The notes beneath the pieces were generated by a model, which worked only from the letters and a program-made list of their open reading frames with translations, ran no database searches and was not told the DNA's origin. From the NCBI RefSeq assembly GCF_011174705.1, contig NZ_JAANIJ010000001.1:3410001-3474000 (forward strand): a DNA stretch of 64,000 nucleotides, given 5' to 3'. Shown here piece after piece: positions 1 to 10,996 of this stretch; within the stretch, counting starts at the first letter, position 1; each line of letters opens with the position of its first letter. Source of the DNA: Tessaracoccus coleopterorum. GTDB lineage: Bacteria; Actinomycetota; Actinomycetes; Propionibacteriales; Propionibacteriaceae. The position numbers and the translations under genes were made by a program.

Positions 1-2097
1 GGTGGCGTTGACCATCGACGAGGAGGGGCAGGCCCGCACCGCCGAATGGAAGGTGCGTGTCGCGTCCAGGCTGGTCGACGACCTCGTCGGCACGTGGGGC
101 ATGGACGTCGGCGACATCCTCGTCGACTGCCTCACATTCCCGATCGCCACCGGCCAGGAGGAGACCCGCCGCGACGGCCTCGAGACGATCGAGGCGATCC
201 GCGAGCTGAAGCGCCGCTACCCGGGGGTGCGCACCACGCTCGGCGTCAGCAACGTCTCCTTCGGCCTCAACCCGGCCGCCCGCATCGTGCTCAACTCCGT
301 GTTCCTGCACGAGTGCGTCCTGGCCGGCCTCGACTCGGCGATCGTGCACAGCGCCAAGATCCTCCCGATGGACCGGATCCCCGAGGAGCAGCGCACGGTG
401 GCCCTCGATCTCGTCTACGACCGTCGCGACGGCGACTACGACCCGCTCGTGCGTTTCCTGGAGCTGTTCGAGGGCGTCACCGCCGCCTCCGCCAAGGCGA
501 CCCGCGCCGCCGAGCTGGCCGCGCTGCCGCTCGGGAGAGGCTGCAGCGTCGCATCATCGACGGCGAGGGCAAGGGCCTGGACGCCGATCTCGACGAGGCG
601 CTCGCGGGCAAGCCCGCCCTCGACATCATCAACGAGGACCTCCTCGCAGGCATGAAGATCGTCGGCGAGCTGTTCGGCTCCGGCAAGATGCAGCTCCCGT
701 TCGTGCTGCAGTCGGCCGAGGTCATGAAGACCGCCGTCGCCTACCTCGAGCCGCACATGGAGAAGTCGGAGTCGGACACCGGAAAGGGCACGCTCGTGCT
801 GGCGACGGTGCGCGGCGACGTGCACGACATCGGCAAGAACCTGGTCGACATCATCGTCAGCAACAACGGCTACACGGTGGTCAACATCGGCATCAAGCAG
901 CCGATCCAGGCCATCGTCGACGCCGCCGAGCAGAGCGGGGCCGACGCGATCGGCATGTCCGGGCTGCTCGTGAAGTCGACGCTCGTGATGAAGGACAACC
1001 TCGTCGAGCTCAACCGGCTCGGGCTCGCCGACCGGTATCCCGTGCTGCTCGGCGGCGCCGCGCTGACCCGCACGTTCGTGGAGCACGACCTCAATGACAT
1101 GTTCGACGGCGAGGTGCGCTACGCGAAGGACGCGTTCGAGGGGCTCGCCCTGATGGATGCCGTGATGGCCGTCAAGAACGGCGTCCCCGGCGCCAGGCTG
1201 CCCGAGCCGAGGCAGCGTCGGATCGCGAAGACGGCGCTCATCGAGATCGCGGAACCGGAGCTCGGGGTGCGCTCCGACGTCGCCCGCGACGTCGACGTCC
1301 CGACGCCGCCGTTCTGGGGTCGCGCGTCGTCAAGGGCATCTCGCTGGCAGACGTGACCGCCTGGCTCGACCACCGCGCCACGTTCGTGGGCAGTGGGGGC
1401 TCAAGTCGCTCAAGGACGGCCCCTCCTACCAGGAGCTCGTCGAGACCGAGGCGATGCCGCGGCTGCGGATGTGGCTCGACCGGATCAAGACGGAGAGCCT
1501 CGCCAACTTCGGCGTCGTCTACGGCTACTTCCCGGTGCACTCCGAGAATGAGTCGCTCATCCTCGGTGCCCCCGACGACCCGAGCCGGGAGATCGCCCGT
1601 TTCACCTTCCCGCGCCAGCGCCGCGGCCGCGCCCTGTGCCTGGCCGACTTCTTCCGCGACCGTGAGGAGGCGGCCGAGCGCGGGCCCGACGTGCTGGCGA
1701 TGCAGCTCGTCACCATGGGCTCCGAGGTGGCGCAGGCCACCCAGCGCCTGTTCGAGGCGAACTCCTACCGCGACTACCTCGAGCTCCACGGCCTGTCCGT
1801 GCAGCTCACGGAGGCGCTCGCCGAGCTGTGGCACTCCCGGGTGCGCGACGAGCTGGGGCTGGGGGCCGCCGACGGCGCCGTCGAGGCAGCCATCCGCGAC
1901 CAGGCCTACCGTGGCTCGCGGTACTCCTTCGGCTACCCGGCGTGCCCGAGCTCGAGGACCGGCGTACCCTTGTGGGACTGCTCGATCCGTCGCGGATCGG
2001 CGTCGCACTGAGCGAGGAACTGCAGCTGCACCCTGAGCAGTCCACCGATGCGATCATCCTTCACCACCCGGAGGCGAAGTACTTCAATGCTGGCTAA
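1..2097 (+). CDS. metH: Cobalamin-dependent methionine synthase, C-terminal part
   Basis: Transfers a methyl group from methyltetrahydrofolate through cobalamin to homocysteine, the last step of methionine synthesis. The N-terminal homocysteine domain is off the window. What is present reads, in order, the end of the pterin-binding domain, the four-helix cap, the B12 domain with its cobalt-ligand motif DVHDIGKN near 820-840, and the SAM-binding activation domain with RIKTESLANFG near 1480-1510. The protein ends KYFNAG. Four frameshifts (about 534, 1317, 1396, 1948) are each mended by one extra G or C in a run, so I read one gene, not several. It overlaps the next gene by 11 bp. Confidence 0.93.
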
Positions 2098-2763
2098 GCC
2101 CAAAGCGGTCCTCTGGGACTTCGACGGAACACTGGTCGACACCGAGCCCATCTGGGCTGAGATCGAGGCCGAGATGCTCGCCGAACACGGCGTCATCTGG
2201 GACGAGGAGATGATGCGCTCCGTCATCGGACAGAACGCCTTCGTCACCACCCGGCAGATGGCCGAGTCCATCGGCATGCCGGAGCGGCAGGAGGAGATCC
2301 ACGCCGAACTGCACGAGCGGATCGTCGCGCGCCTGCTCCGCGACGGGCTCCCGTTCCTGCCCGGCACCCGCGAACTGTTGGCGGCGGCGGAGGCTGACGG
2401 GGTGCCCGCCGCGGTCGTGACGGCCTCCAACGGCTTCATCATGCAGGCGACACGTCACCTGCTGCCCGACGTGGTGCGGTTCGTCATCTCGGCCGACGAT
2501 GTGGCGGTCCCGAAGCCCGATCCCGAGGCCTACCTTCTCGCGCTGTCGCGGCTGGGTGTCGACCCGGCCGAGGCGATCATCCTGGAGGACTCCGTCCCTG
2601 GCACCCGGTCGGCGCTCGACTCCGGGCCTTCGTCTACGCTGTACCCGCGCTCGCCGAACTCGAGCCGCATCCGCGCATGGTCGTCTCGGACGACGCCCTG
2701 CGGAGCACGACCTGGCCCGATCTCGTGCAGATCTGGCGCGAACTTTCCAAGGTGGCCTGTTGA
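2087..2763 (+). CDS. HAD-superfamily phosphatase
   Basis: Haloacid-dehalogenase hydrolase of the beta-phosphoglucomutase/phosphatase subfamily; substrate unknown. Motif I DFDGTLVDTEP sits at residues 9-19 with both catalytic aspartates, motif II VVTASN and the motif III/IV region KPDPEAYLLAL followed by EDSVPG are all in place. The ATG at 2087 overlaps the metH end, and the stop overlaps the next ATG, so the three genes look co-transcribed. One frameshift near 2627 separates the last 45 codons; adding a G restores the ending ELSKVAC. Confidence 0.85.
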
Positions 2764-3678
2764 TGGACCTCTCCGGAGTCGACACCGGTGCCCTGCGCGC
2801 CGGTGACCGCGTGACGCTGACCGACAGCAAGGGCAGGCGCAAGTCCGTCGTCCTCAGGGAGGGTGGAATCTGGCACACCACCAAGGGTGCCGTCGCCCAC
2901 GACGACCTGATCGGCGGCCCGAGGGGTCACCGTCACGTCGGTCGGAGGCATGACGTACCTCGCCTTCCGGCCACTGCTCAGCGAGTACATGGTCTCGATG
3001 CCGCGCGACGCGGCCGTGGTCTACCCGAAGGACGCGGCCCAGATCCTGATGTGGACCGACATCTTCCCCGGGCACGCGTCCTCGAGGCCGGCGTCGGATC
3101 GGGCGCGCTCACGCTCGCCCTGCTGCGCGCGATCGGCCCGAAGGCAGCCTCCACTCCTATGAACGGCGCCAGAAGTTCGCCGACGTCGCCCGGGCCAACG
3201 TCGCCAACTTCCTCGGCCGCGAGCATCCCGCGTGGACGCTCACCGTCGGCGACCTGCAGGACGCCATCACCGACGAGCCGATCGACCGCGCGGTGCTCGA
3301 CATGCTCGCGCCGTGGGAGTGCATCGACCAGGTGGGGAGCGGATGGTGCCCGGAGGCGTCATCACCTGCTACGTCGCCACGGCCACCCAGCTCGGGCGGG
3401 TCGCGGACACACTGCGCGCCCACGGCGGCTTCACCGAGCCGCACGCCACCGAGACGACGGTGCGCGACTGGCACGCGGAGGGCCTCGCCATCCGCCCCGG
3501 CCACGGCACCTCGTCGCACACCGGCTTCCTGATCACCTCGCGCAGGCTCGCGCCCGGTGTGTCGGCCCCGATGCGCAAGCGCCGCCCGGCGCCCGGCGCC
3601 TACGGACCCGACTACCAGGGCCCCCGCCCGGCGAACATCCCCGCCGAACTCGGTGGCGCCGTCCCGGCGGCGGACTGA
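2763..3678 (+). CDS. trmI: tRNA (adenine-58-N1)-methyltransferase, TrmI type
   Basis: Makes m1A58 in the T-loop of tRNA. The N-terminal beta domain (RAGDRVTLTDSKGRRKSVVL) and KDAAQILMWTDIFPG are typical of actinobacterial TrmI (Rv2118c family). The SAM motif VLEAGVGSGALTLALL follows near residue 105 and the conserved DMLAPWE near residue 178 matches the catalytic-loop region. The start ATG shares bases with the HAD stop (TGATG). Four or so single-base frameshifts (about 2930, 3080, 3152, 3335) interrupt it. In mycobacteria this gene sits beside the proteasome and Pup genes; here prcBA follow but mpa, dop and pup do not. Confidence 0.9.
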
Positions 3679-3687
3679 CCTCCGGGG

Positions 3688-4061
3688 TCAGTGCATGACC
3701 GGAGCCGCGTGGCGGGCCCGTGAGGCCACCACGCGGCGGGCGATCAGGCGCCAACCGAGCAGGGTGACGCCGGTGAAGATCGTGGCGACGACCATGAACG
3801 CGACAGCGGCGGTGTCACCGGCGGCGACCCGCAGCGCCATCCCGCCGATCAGGGTCACGAGCCACACGATCAGCCCGGCCCGCCAGCCGAGGCCGTCGTC
3901 GCCGAGGATCAGCAGCACCACCCACGCCACGAGGCACGCCACGACGAACGGCCAGGCCGTCAGGAACGTGCCCGCGACCGACTCCCCGTGTGATGCCCTC
4001 CCACCGCGGCGAACACGACGACGGACACGAGATCGATGAGCAGCCAACCAAGTCGAACCAT
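3688..4061 (-). CDS. DUF3054 family membrane protein
   Basis: Small integral membrane protein of about 124 residues with four predicted hydrophobic helices, starting MVRLGWLLIDLVSVVVFAA and ending HAAPVMH. The order and length match DUF3054, an actinobacterial family with no assigned function. A frameshift near 4000 splits the first helix from the rest. It runs convergently with trmI (9 bp between stops) and divergently from prcB, so the short 4062-4124 gap holds promoters for both directions. Confidence 0.75.
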
Positions 4062-4112
4062 GACCCCAAGTCTAGGCATCCGGCGCGGCATGAGGTCGAG
4101 GTCTTTCACCCC

Positions 4113-4118
4113 TAGGAT
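4113..4118 (+). promoter_or_regulatory. -10 box of a likely leaderless prcB promoter
   Basis: TAGGAT lies exactly six bases before the GTG of prcB and there is no Shine-Dalgarno sequence between. This spacing is typical of actinobacterial leaderless transcripts, where transcription starts at the first base of the start codon. The -35 region (about 4090-4095) is weak. Confidence 0.5.
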
Positions 4119-4124
4119 GGACGG

Positions 4125-4917
4125 GTGACCCATCAGCCTGACGCCCGTCCCTCCTTCGTGGAGTACCTGCGCAGGGTCGCGCCCGAGGCCCTCCCCAGGA
4201 TGGGCACCGATGCGCTGCCCGCGGTACACGGCACCACCATCGTGGCGGCCCGGTATCGCGACGGCGTCGTGATGGCGGGCGACCGCCGCGCCACCATGGG
4301 CTCGGCCATCGCCATGCGCGACATCGAGAAGGTGTTCTCCGCCGACGGCCAGTCGATCATCGGCGTCGCGGGCACCGCCGGGGTGGCCATCGAACTCGTC
4401 CGGCTCTTCCAGGTGGAGCTCGAGCACTTCGAGAAGGTCGAGGGCGTCGGGCTCAGCTTCGACGGCAAGGCGAACCGGCTCGGCGCCCTGATCCGGGGCA
4501 ACCTGCCGCAGGCCATGCAGGGACTCGTCGTGCTGCCGCTGTTCATCGGCTGGGACGACCGCGCGGCCAAGGGCCGGATGTTCACCTACGACGCGACCGG
4601 CGGCCGCTACGAGGAGCAGGAGTTCACCTCCGTCGGCTCGGGTGCCGCGTTCGCGCGGGCGCCCTGAAGAAGCTGCACGACCCCGACGCCGACGAGCACT
4701 CCGCCGTCGCCGCCCTGCTGCAGTCGCTCTACGACGCCGCCGACGACGACTCGGCCACGTCCGGGCTCGACCTGACCCGCGGCATCTTCCCGCTCGTGAT
4801 GCGCGCCTCCGCCGAGGGTGTCGCGCGGTGGTCGGAGGACGGGGTCCGTGAACTGGCCGAGACCATCATCCGGACCCGCACCGGTCGCCCCGACGGACCC
4901 AGGGGTACGCGCTGTGA
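4125..4917 (+). CDS. prcB: Proteasome beta subunit
   Basis: Catalytic beta subunit of the 20S proteasome. A 36-residue propeptide ends in HG and the mature chain begins TTIVAARY, so Thr37 is the nucleophile; downstream GDRRAT and the SVGSG loop are the usual active-site elements. Two frameshifts (about 4655 and 4903) are mended by one G each, giving an ending GYAL whose TGA overlaps the prcA GTG by 4 bp. The leaderless promoter just upstream fixes the GTG start. The usual partners mpa, dop and pup are not in front of it. Confidence 0.95.
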
Positions 4918-5567
4918 GCATGAACTTCTACGTCAGCCCCGAACAGCAGATGCTCGACCGCGCCGAGTTCGCCCGCAAGGGCATCTCGCGCGGCCGCGCC
5001 GTCGCCGTCGTGCGGTACGGGGGCGGGATCGCGATGATCGCCGACAACCACTCCACGACGCTGAACAAGGTCTCCGAGATCTACGACCGGATCGGGTTCG
5101 CCGCGGTCGGCCGCTACAACGAGTTCGAGGCGCTGCGCATCGCGGGCATCCGGCACGCCGACCTGCGCGGCTACTCCTACGACCGCCGCGACGTGACGGG
5201 CCGCAGCCTCGCCGGCGCCTACTCGCAGCAGCTCGGCGGCGTCTTCGCCTCCTCCGAGAAGCCCTTCGAGGTGGAGCTGATCGTGGCCGAACTGGGCGAG
5301 GAACCCTCCGGCGACATTCTCTACCGCATCGGCTACGACGGCGTCATCAGCGATGAGGCCGACCTCGTCGTCATCGGCGGCGACGCCGAACGCATCGCGG
5401 CCGAGCTGCGCGACGGCTTCGACCCCGACCGCGACCTCACCGCCGCGATCGCACAGGTGTCCGCGGCCCTGCACTCCACCCAGTTGGAGGTGGCCGTGCT
5501 CGAGCGGGGCACCGGCCAACGCCGCACCTTCCGCCGTCTCGACAGGGATGAGATCGAGCGTGGCTGA
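4914..5567 (+). CDS. prcA: Proteasome alpha subunit
   Basis: Structural alpha ring subunit that gates the 20S core. Reads [20 protein letters not shown], the conserved start of actinobacterial PrcA, then RKGISRGRAVAVV and NKVSEIYDRIGFAAVGRYNEF, the family core. No frameshift. GTG 4914 gives a GTGA overlap with the prcB stop; ATG 4920 is the alternative start and would remove two residues. Length about 217 residues is slightly short of mycobacterial PrcA (about 248), mainly at the C-terminus. tyrA starts inside its last codons. Confidence 0.95.
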   Translation: MSMNFYVSPEQQMLDRAEFARKGISRGRAVAVVRYGGGIAMIADNHSTTLNKVSEIYDRIGFAAVGRYNEFEALRIAGIRHADLRGYSYDRRDVTGRSLAGAYSQQLGGVFASSEKPFEVELIVAELGEEPSGDILYRIGYDGVISDEADLVVIGGDAERIAAELRDGFDPDRDLTAAIAQVSAALHSTQLEVAVLERGTGQRRTFRRLDRDEIERG

Positions 5568-6622
5568 CAGCGTCCTGATCCTCGGGCCGGGCTCGTCGGC
5601 TCATCGCTCGGGCTCGCCCTCACCCGGGCCGGCTACGAGGTGCTGCTGTGGGATGTCGCCACCACCCACGCCATCGTCGCCGCGGGGCTCGGCGCCGGTC
5701 GGGTGGCCGATGAGCGCACAGACAACCCCGACATCGTCGTGGTGGCCACCCCTCCCGACGTGATCCCCGAGCTGGTCGCCGAGGTGCTGGAGAAGTTCCC
5801 CGGCGCCGTCATCACCGACGTCGGGTCGGTCAAGGCACCCATCCTGCGCGCCATCAGCAGGCTCGCCCGGAACACCGCCGCTACGTAGGGTCGCACCCGA
5901 TGGCCGGCTCCCAGTTCACGGGGCCCTCACGGCCTCGGGCGACCTGTTCCGCGACCGCACCTGGGTCGTCACGCCCGAGCCGGGCAACTCCCGGAGGATG
6001 TGGCCGTCATCGAGAGGCTCGCCGGAGACGTCGGAGCCAGGGTCGTGACGATGCCCGCAGCGGAGCACGACGTCGCCGTCGCCCAGGTGAGCCACGTGCC
6101 GCACCTGATGAGCATCCTGACCGCCTCCCATCTGCGCCAGGTGCCCAACGGCAACCTGCGGCTCGCGGGCAGGGCATCCGCGACGTGACGCGCATCGCGG
6201 GCTCCGATCCGGCGTTGTGGCGTCAGATCCTCACCTCGAACGCGGCCGCGGTGCGCCACGAACTGCTCGAGGTGGCGCAGGATCTGGCGTATCTGATCGA
6301 CCAGCTCGATCGGCCCGAGGCGCTCGAGAAGTTCCTCGGCACCGGCCAGGCCGGAGCCCTCTCGCTCGTCGGCAAGCACGGCCAGGACCCGATCGACATG
6401 CTCGAGGTCACCGTCGAGATCCCGGATGAGCCGCGCGCGCTCGCCCGGCTGTTCACCGACATCGGCGAGGCGGGGTTCAACGTCGAGGACTTCGAACTCA
6501 CGCACGACCAGATCCGGCAGGTCGGTTACCTGTCGATCGCCGTCGAGCGCGACGACGCAGAAAAGCTCAGAGCACGAATCGTTGAGGGAGGCTGGCACGC
6601 GTGGGCCGGGAGCAGGAAATGA
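5560..6622 (+). CDS. tyrA: Prephenate dehydrogenase with ACT domain
   Basis: Oxidative decarboxylation of prephenate to 4-hydroxyphenylpyruvate in tyrosine synthesis. An N-terminal Rossmann fold ([18 protein letters not shown] after repair), the VGSHPMAGS catalytic loop with its histidine near 5885-5910, the helical dimerisation domain, and a C-terminal ACT domain ([19 protein letters not shown]) that usually senses tyrosine. About five frameshifts lie in the first 630 bp, all repaired by one G or C; the last 440 bp are open. The GTG start overlaps prcA by 8 bp and the stop overlaps the cmk ATG (ATGA). Confidence 0.92.
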
Positions 6623-7279
6623 GTGGATCGATGCTGTTTGCGATCGACGGGCCGAGCGGATCGGGGAAGTCGACGACGGCGAAGCTGTTGGCGCGACGCC
6701 TGGGCCTCGGCTATCTGGACACCGGCGCCCTGTACCGGGCCGCCACCACCGAGTTCCTGCTCAGCAGGCCCGACGGCGCCACCCCGAGGAGGTGGCCACG
6801 TTGGTCGACGAGTCGGACATCCTGTGTGAGACCTCGCCGGACGGGCCGCGGTTCCTGATCAACGGCCGCGATGTCACCGAGGAGATCAGGGAGCCTCGCA
6901 TCTCGGCCGCAGTGTCCCAGGTGGCCACGAACCGCGAGGTGCGTCGCATCCTCACGGCTCGGATGCGTGAGGTGATCTCCGCGCACGACCGCCGCATCGT
7001 CGTCGAGGGCCGCGACATCACCACCGTAGTGGCGCCCGACGCCGACGTCCGGGTACTGCTGGTGGCCGACCCGGAGGCACGGGTCGCGCGACGCGCGGCC
7101 GAGGTCGCCGGGAAGGCCACCCGCTCCGAGGTGACCGACCAGGTGCTGCGCCGCGACCGTGACGACTCGACGGTGTCGAACTTCACCGACGCGGCCGAGG
7201 GCGTCACCGTCATCGACTCGACGTTCCTGACCCCGACGAGGTGGTCGACCGGATCGTCTCACTGTTCGACGCCCGCTGA
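6619..7279 (+). CDS. cmk: Cytidylate kinase
   Basis: Phosphorylates CMP and dCMP with ATP. P-loop GPSGSGKST at residues 10-18, substrate-binding [10 protein letters not shown] near residue 32, and the CMP-specific [10 protein letters not shown] and RRDRDDS motifs are all visible. Length about 221 residues is normal. Two frameshifts (about 6785 and 7227) break an otherwise perfect essential gene; both are lost C residues in short runs, which argues for sequence error. Translationally coupled to tyrA by ATGA. Ends 3 bp from the convergent next gene. Confidence 0.95.
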
Positions 7280-7282
7280 GGA

Positions 7283-7833
7283 TCAGCCGAACGCCACGAT
7301 CGCGGTGCTTCCCCGCCCCAGGACGCGATGAGGGCCGGCCCCTGCGGGTCGATCGACGAGGTGACCTCGAGCCGGTGCACGAGCACCAGGTCGGAGGGTC
7401 GCACCCGGGTGGTGCGGGCCTGGGTGATGACGACGGGCGGGGTGCGCCTCTCGACGAGGTTGCCCTCCTCGTCGTGGACGAGCAGTTCGGCCTGTGCCTG
7501 GGTGCCCGCGAGGGCCCGCAGGAAACAGTCGACCGCGACCGGGTCGTGGGCGGCGTCATAGACGAACCGCTCACCCAGTACCGAGTGGCTCATGGTCGAG
7601 ATGAGGTGGGCCTCCGCGCCGGGCAACGCGGCGTCGCGGTAGGTGACGGGAATGTGGAACGCGTCGCCGCCGCGGATCGCGATGAGCCCTCGACGCCCAC
7701 CTCACCGGCGGGATCGTCGAAGCGGTAGCCGCCGACGAGCTCGACTGCCCGGAGCCGAGGCCGAGGGCGTCAAGCCGTGCGGTGACGAGCTCCAGCTTGG
7801 TGGGGAGAGGGTTGCCCGGCGCAGGATTGCCAT
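7283..7833 (-). CDS. Maltokinase N-terminal cap-like protein
   Basis: About 184 residues resembling the stand-alone actinobacterial family annotated as maltokinase N-terminal cap-like domain: it starts MAILRRATLSP, continues TKLELVTARLDALG, then has the pattern HIPVTYRDAALPGAEAHLI and MSHSVLGERFVYDAAHDP, and ends IVAFG. No kinase domain follows, so it is not a maltokinase. Function unknown. Three or four single-base shifts (about 7312, 7690, 7745, 7800). It is divergent from der; the 124-base gap between them holds both promoters. Confidence 0.65.
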
Positions 7834-7957
7834 GCCCCGATCCTAGGCGCGTCCGGGCCGGGTGGGCAGGCCATCGCGGTGCCCGGCCAGGCGCCGCCGA
7901 CGCCCTTTGGTCCGAACCGATAGCATGAGTTGTCCGTCCCAGCCTGAGGAGCAAGCA

Positions 7958-9286
7958 GTGACCGAGACAGTCAAGCCGATCGTCGCCGTCGTCGGCCGAC
8001 CGAACGTCGGCAAGTCCACGTTGGTCAACCGCATCCTCGGTCGCCGTGAGGCCGTCGTCCAGGACACCCCGGCGTCACGCGTGACCGCGTCAGCTACGAC
8101 GCCAACTGGAACGGCCGCGAGTTCGTGCTGGTCGACACCGGCGGCTGGGTCTCCGACGCGAAGGGCATGGCCGCGCAGATCGCTGAGCAGGCCGAGCTTG
8201 CCATCGCCACCGCCGACGCCGTCCTCTTCGTGGTCGACGCCACCGTCGGCACCCTCGACGAGGACGAGGCCGTCGTGCGGGTGCTGCGCCGCTCGAAGAA
8301 GCCCGTCGTGCTTGCCGCGAACAAGGTCGACGATCAGCGCCACGAGGCGTTGGCCGCCACGATGTGGAACCTCGGGCTCGGGAGCCCTACGCGGTTTCCG
8401 CCATGCACGGACGCGGCTCGGGCGACCTTCTGGACGCGCTGCTCGCGGCGCTGCCCGAGGCCCCCGGGAGGCCGAAGACATCGAGGACGGCCCGCTGCGC
8501 GTCGCGATCGTCGGCAAGCCGAACGTCGGCAAGTCGTCCCTGCTCAACAAGCTGGCCGACCAGCAGCGCGTCGTCGTCTCCGACATCTCCGGCACCACGG
8601 TCGATCCCGTCGACGAGATCGTCGAGGTCGGCGGCCAGGTGTACCGCCTGATCGACACGGCGGGCATCCGCCGTCGCGTGAAGGAGGCCAGCGGCCACGA
8701 GTACTACGCGAGCCTGCGCACCCAGGGCGCGATCGAGCGGGCGCAGGTGTGCATCATGGTGATCGACGCCTCCGAGCCGATCACCGATCAGGATCTCCGC
8801 ATCCTCAACTCCATCGAGGATTCGGGCCGGGCGCTGGTCATCGCGTTCAACAAGTGGGACCTCACCGATGAGGAGCGTCGTCGCTACCTCGAGCGCGAGA
8901 TCGAGCGCGACCTGATCGCGTGGCGCTGGGCGCCCACCGTCAACATCTCGGCGCTCACGGGCCGCAACGTCGACAAGCTCAGCAAGGCGATCGAGACCGC
9001 GCGCGCGGGCTGGGAGACCCGCATCTCCACCGGCAAGCTCAACGCGTTCCTCGGGCGCCTCGCCGCGGCGCACCCGCACCCGGTGCGCGGCGGCAAGCAG
9101 CCCCGCGTCCTGTTCGGCACCGAGGCGCACAACTGCCCGCCCACGTTCGTGCTGTTCACCAGCGGCCAGATGGACGACACGTACAAGCGGTTCATCGAGC
9201 GCCGTCTGCGTGAGGACTTCGGGTTCGCCGGTTCGCCGGTGCACGTCGAGATCCGGGCCCGCGCCAAGCGCGCCGACCGGACGTAA
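7958..9286 (+). CDS. der: Ribosome-biogenesis GTPase Der (EngA)
   Basis: Essential GTPase with two tandem G domains and a KH-like C-terminus, acting in 50S assembly. First domain: [18 protein letters not shown] (after repair), DTGGW and NKVD; second: [18 protein letters not shown] and NKWD; C-terminus GYPVHVEIR-like. GTG 7958 has AGGAG about ten bases upstream. Three frameshifts (about 8072, 8385, 8468) each need one C or G. The cmk-der order is common in Gram-positive bacteria, though here one gene sits between them. Confidence 0.95.
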   Translation: MTETVKPIVAVVGRPNVGKSTLVNRILGRREAVVQDTPASRVTASATTPTGTAASSCWSTPAAGSPTRRAWPRRSLSRPSLPSPPPTPSSSWSTPPSAPSTRTRPSCGCCAARRSPSCLPRTRSTISATRRWPPRCGTSGSGALRGFRHARTRLGRPSGRAARGAARGPREAEDIEDGPLRVAIVGKPNVGKSSLLNKLADQQRVVVSDISGTTVDPVDEIVEVGGQVYRLIDTAGIRRRVKEASGHEYYASLRTQGAIERAQVCIMVIDASEPITDQDLRILNSIEDSGRALVIAFNKWDLTDEERRRYLEREIERDLIAWRWAPTVNISALTGRNVDKLSKAIETARAGWETRISTGKLNAFLGRLAAAHPHPVRGGKQPRVLFGTEAHNCPPTFVLFTSGQMDDTYKRFIERRLREDFGFAGSPVHVEIRARAKRADRT

Positions 9287-9289
9287 CGG

Positions 9290-10329
9290 GTGCTGGCCTG
9301 GGTGCCGCCGCTGATCCTGCTGGCGGTGTTCGGGATCGGCGTGCGCTTCGAGTCGCGACGCTTCGGGCTCGGGCTGATCCTGACGGCGGCGCTGGGCTGG
9401 CTGGCGCTGCTCGGGTTCGCCTGGCTGATCGGGGCCGTGGGCACTCTCGCGGATGAGATGGCGGTGGCCTGGTTCATCCTCGGCGCGCTCGGCCTCATGG
9501 TGGCGCTGGTGGCGGTGCTCGGCGTCTTCCTCATCGTCAACGCGATCACGATGCACCGCAGGGAGGGCCTCGGGTCGCGCCGCTGCTGTCGGGAGGTATC
9601 GGCATGGCGATCATGGTCTACGTGCTGGCGGCGATCCTGGTGGTGGTGACGAACCGCCCCGATTTCGTGGGCTGGATCCTCTTCATCGGGTTGCCTGCCG
9701 GCTACGTGGCGTTCCTCTTCGTCTCGTACCTGCTCTACTCCCAGCTGTACCAGTGGGGTACCCGCACGTTCGGTGGCCCGGTGGAGGCCGTCGTCGTGCT
9801 CGGTTCGGGGCTCGGCGGCGGGGAACGCGTCACGCCCCTGCTCGCCGGCCGGCTTGAGCGTGGCCGCGCCGTGTTCGACCGGTCGGTCGCGGCGGGTCGT
9901 TCACCGATCCTCGTCGTCTCGGGAGGCAAGGGCTCCGACGAGCGGCTCTCCGAGGCCGAGGCCATGCAGGGCTGGCTGCTCGAGCGCGGCTTTCCGACCG
10001 ACTCGGTGGTGCGGGAGGACCGCTCGACCGACACCGAGGAGAACCTCGTCTACTCTGCCGAGGTGATGCGGCAGTGGGGCGCCGACGGTGAGGTCGCCGT
10101 CGCGACGAGCAACTACCACTCCTTCCGGGCGGCCGTGATCATGCGGAAGGCCGGGATCCCCGGCTACACCGTCGGCTGCAGGACGGCGCGCTACTACTGG
10201 CCGAGCGCCACCATCCGGGAGTTCATCGCGATGCTGCTGGAGCACGCGCGACTCAACACCGTGCTGGTCGGCCTGCTGTGCGTGCCGCTGCTGTTCCTCC
10301 TCGTGCAGTCCGTGGCGGGCCTGTTCTGA
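9290..10329 (+). CDS. YdcF/SanA/ElyC-family (DUF218) membrane protein
   Basis: The N-terminal 150 residues form about five hydrophobic helices; the rest is a DUF218 domain with VEAVVVLGSGLGGG, PILVVSGGKG, SEAEAM, EDRSTDTEENL and VATSNYHSFRA, followed by one C-terminal helix. Members of this family act in envelope biology, for example ElyC in peptidoglycan synthesis; the precise reaction is unknown. One frameshift near 9572 (one G lost) divides membrane helices 3 and 4. GTG starts three bases after the der stop, so it is probably co-transcribed with der. Confidence 0.8.
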
Positions 10330-10350
10330 GCCGGGCTCTGCAGGTCCCGC

Positions 10351-10914
10351 TCAGTGTGACTGGGGCGCCACCAGCACCGTCGGCCGGTAGTCGAGGATCT
10401 GGATGCGGCCGTCCAACGTCCTGGCCTCGATAAGTTCGAGGGCCACGTCGGGGAAGCCCTCATAGATTCTCTCCATGCCCGTCGCCCCGGTGATGACGGG
10501 GAACACCCCACCCTGAAGCGGTCGACCAGGCCTTCCTGCAGGAGCGAGCGGCACAGGGTGAGGCTGCCGATGGTGCGGAGGCTGACCCGTCCTCGAGCAG
10601 ATCTCGCACCGCGTTGATCGGCTCCTTGTCGATCAGCACCGTGTTGCTCCAGGGGAAGGGTTCCATGAGGGTCGAGGAGACGACGTACTTGCGGATCCGC
10701 CCGAGTTCCTCGGTGCCCGGCTCGCCGGAGGCCGCGAACTCGGCCATCATCTTGTATGTGTTGCCTCCCATGAGGATCGGCCAGGCCGCCTCGGCCTGGG
10801 AAGCGAGCCAGGCCAGATACTCGGGCCCTCCAGCCCCCACCAGCCCGGCCAGCCCTCTGCGGCGCCGTAGCCGTCGAGGGAGGTGATGAAATCGACCAAG
10901 AGCATCCCGTCCAT
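10351..10914 (-). CDS. Dihydrofolate reductase-like (RibD C-terminal) protein
   Basis: NADPH-dependent reductase fold of the RibD_C/DHFR family, found widely as stand-alone proteins with unknown substrates. Reads MDGMLLVDFITSLDGYGAAE, then MGGNTYKMM, KYVVSSTL, and after repair GSLTLCRSLLQEGLVDRF and VFPVITGATG, all family hallmarks. About three frameshifts (10515, 10590, 10840). It stands alone, convergent with the YdcF gene and divergent from the methyltransferase. Confidence 0.75.
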
Positions 10915-10996
10915 GTCCCGACGCTACGCCGGGACCCGGCCCGAGTCCAGAGCCGTTCGGTTAGGTTTGTCCAGAGCCCACGGGAAGGGGATCCGG

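Noticed and set aside
7283..7833. Maltokinase
   Set aside because: Only the cap-like portion is present, about 184 residues, with no kinase domain downstream.
6619..9286. cmk and der as pseudogenes
   Set aside because: Both are essential and every break is one base in a G/C run; the protein motifs are perfect on either side.
8387..9556. 389-codon minus-strand frame opposite der
   Set aside because: Shadow of der; composition is Arg/Asp/His-rich and there is no ribosome site or family signal.
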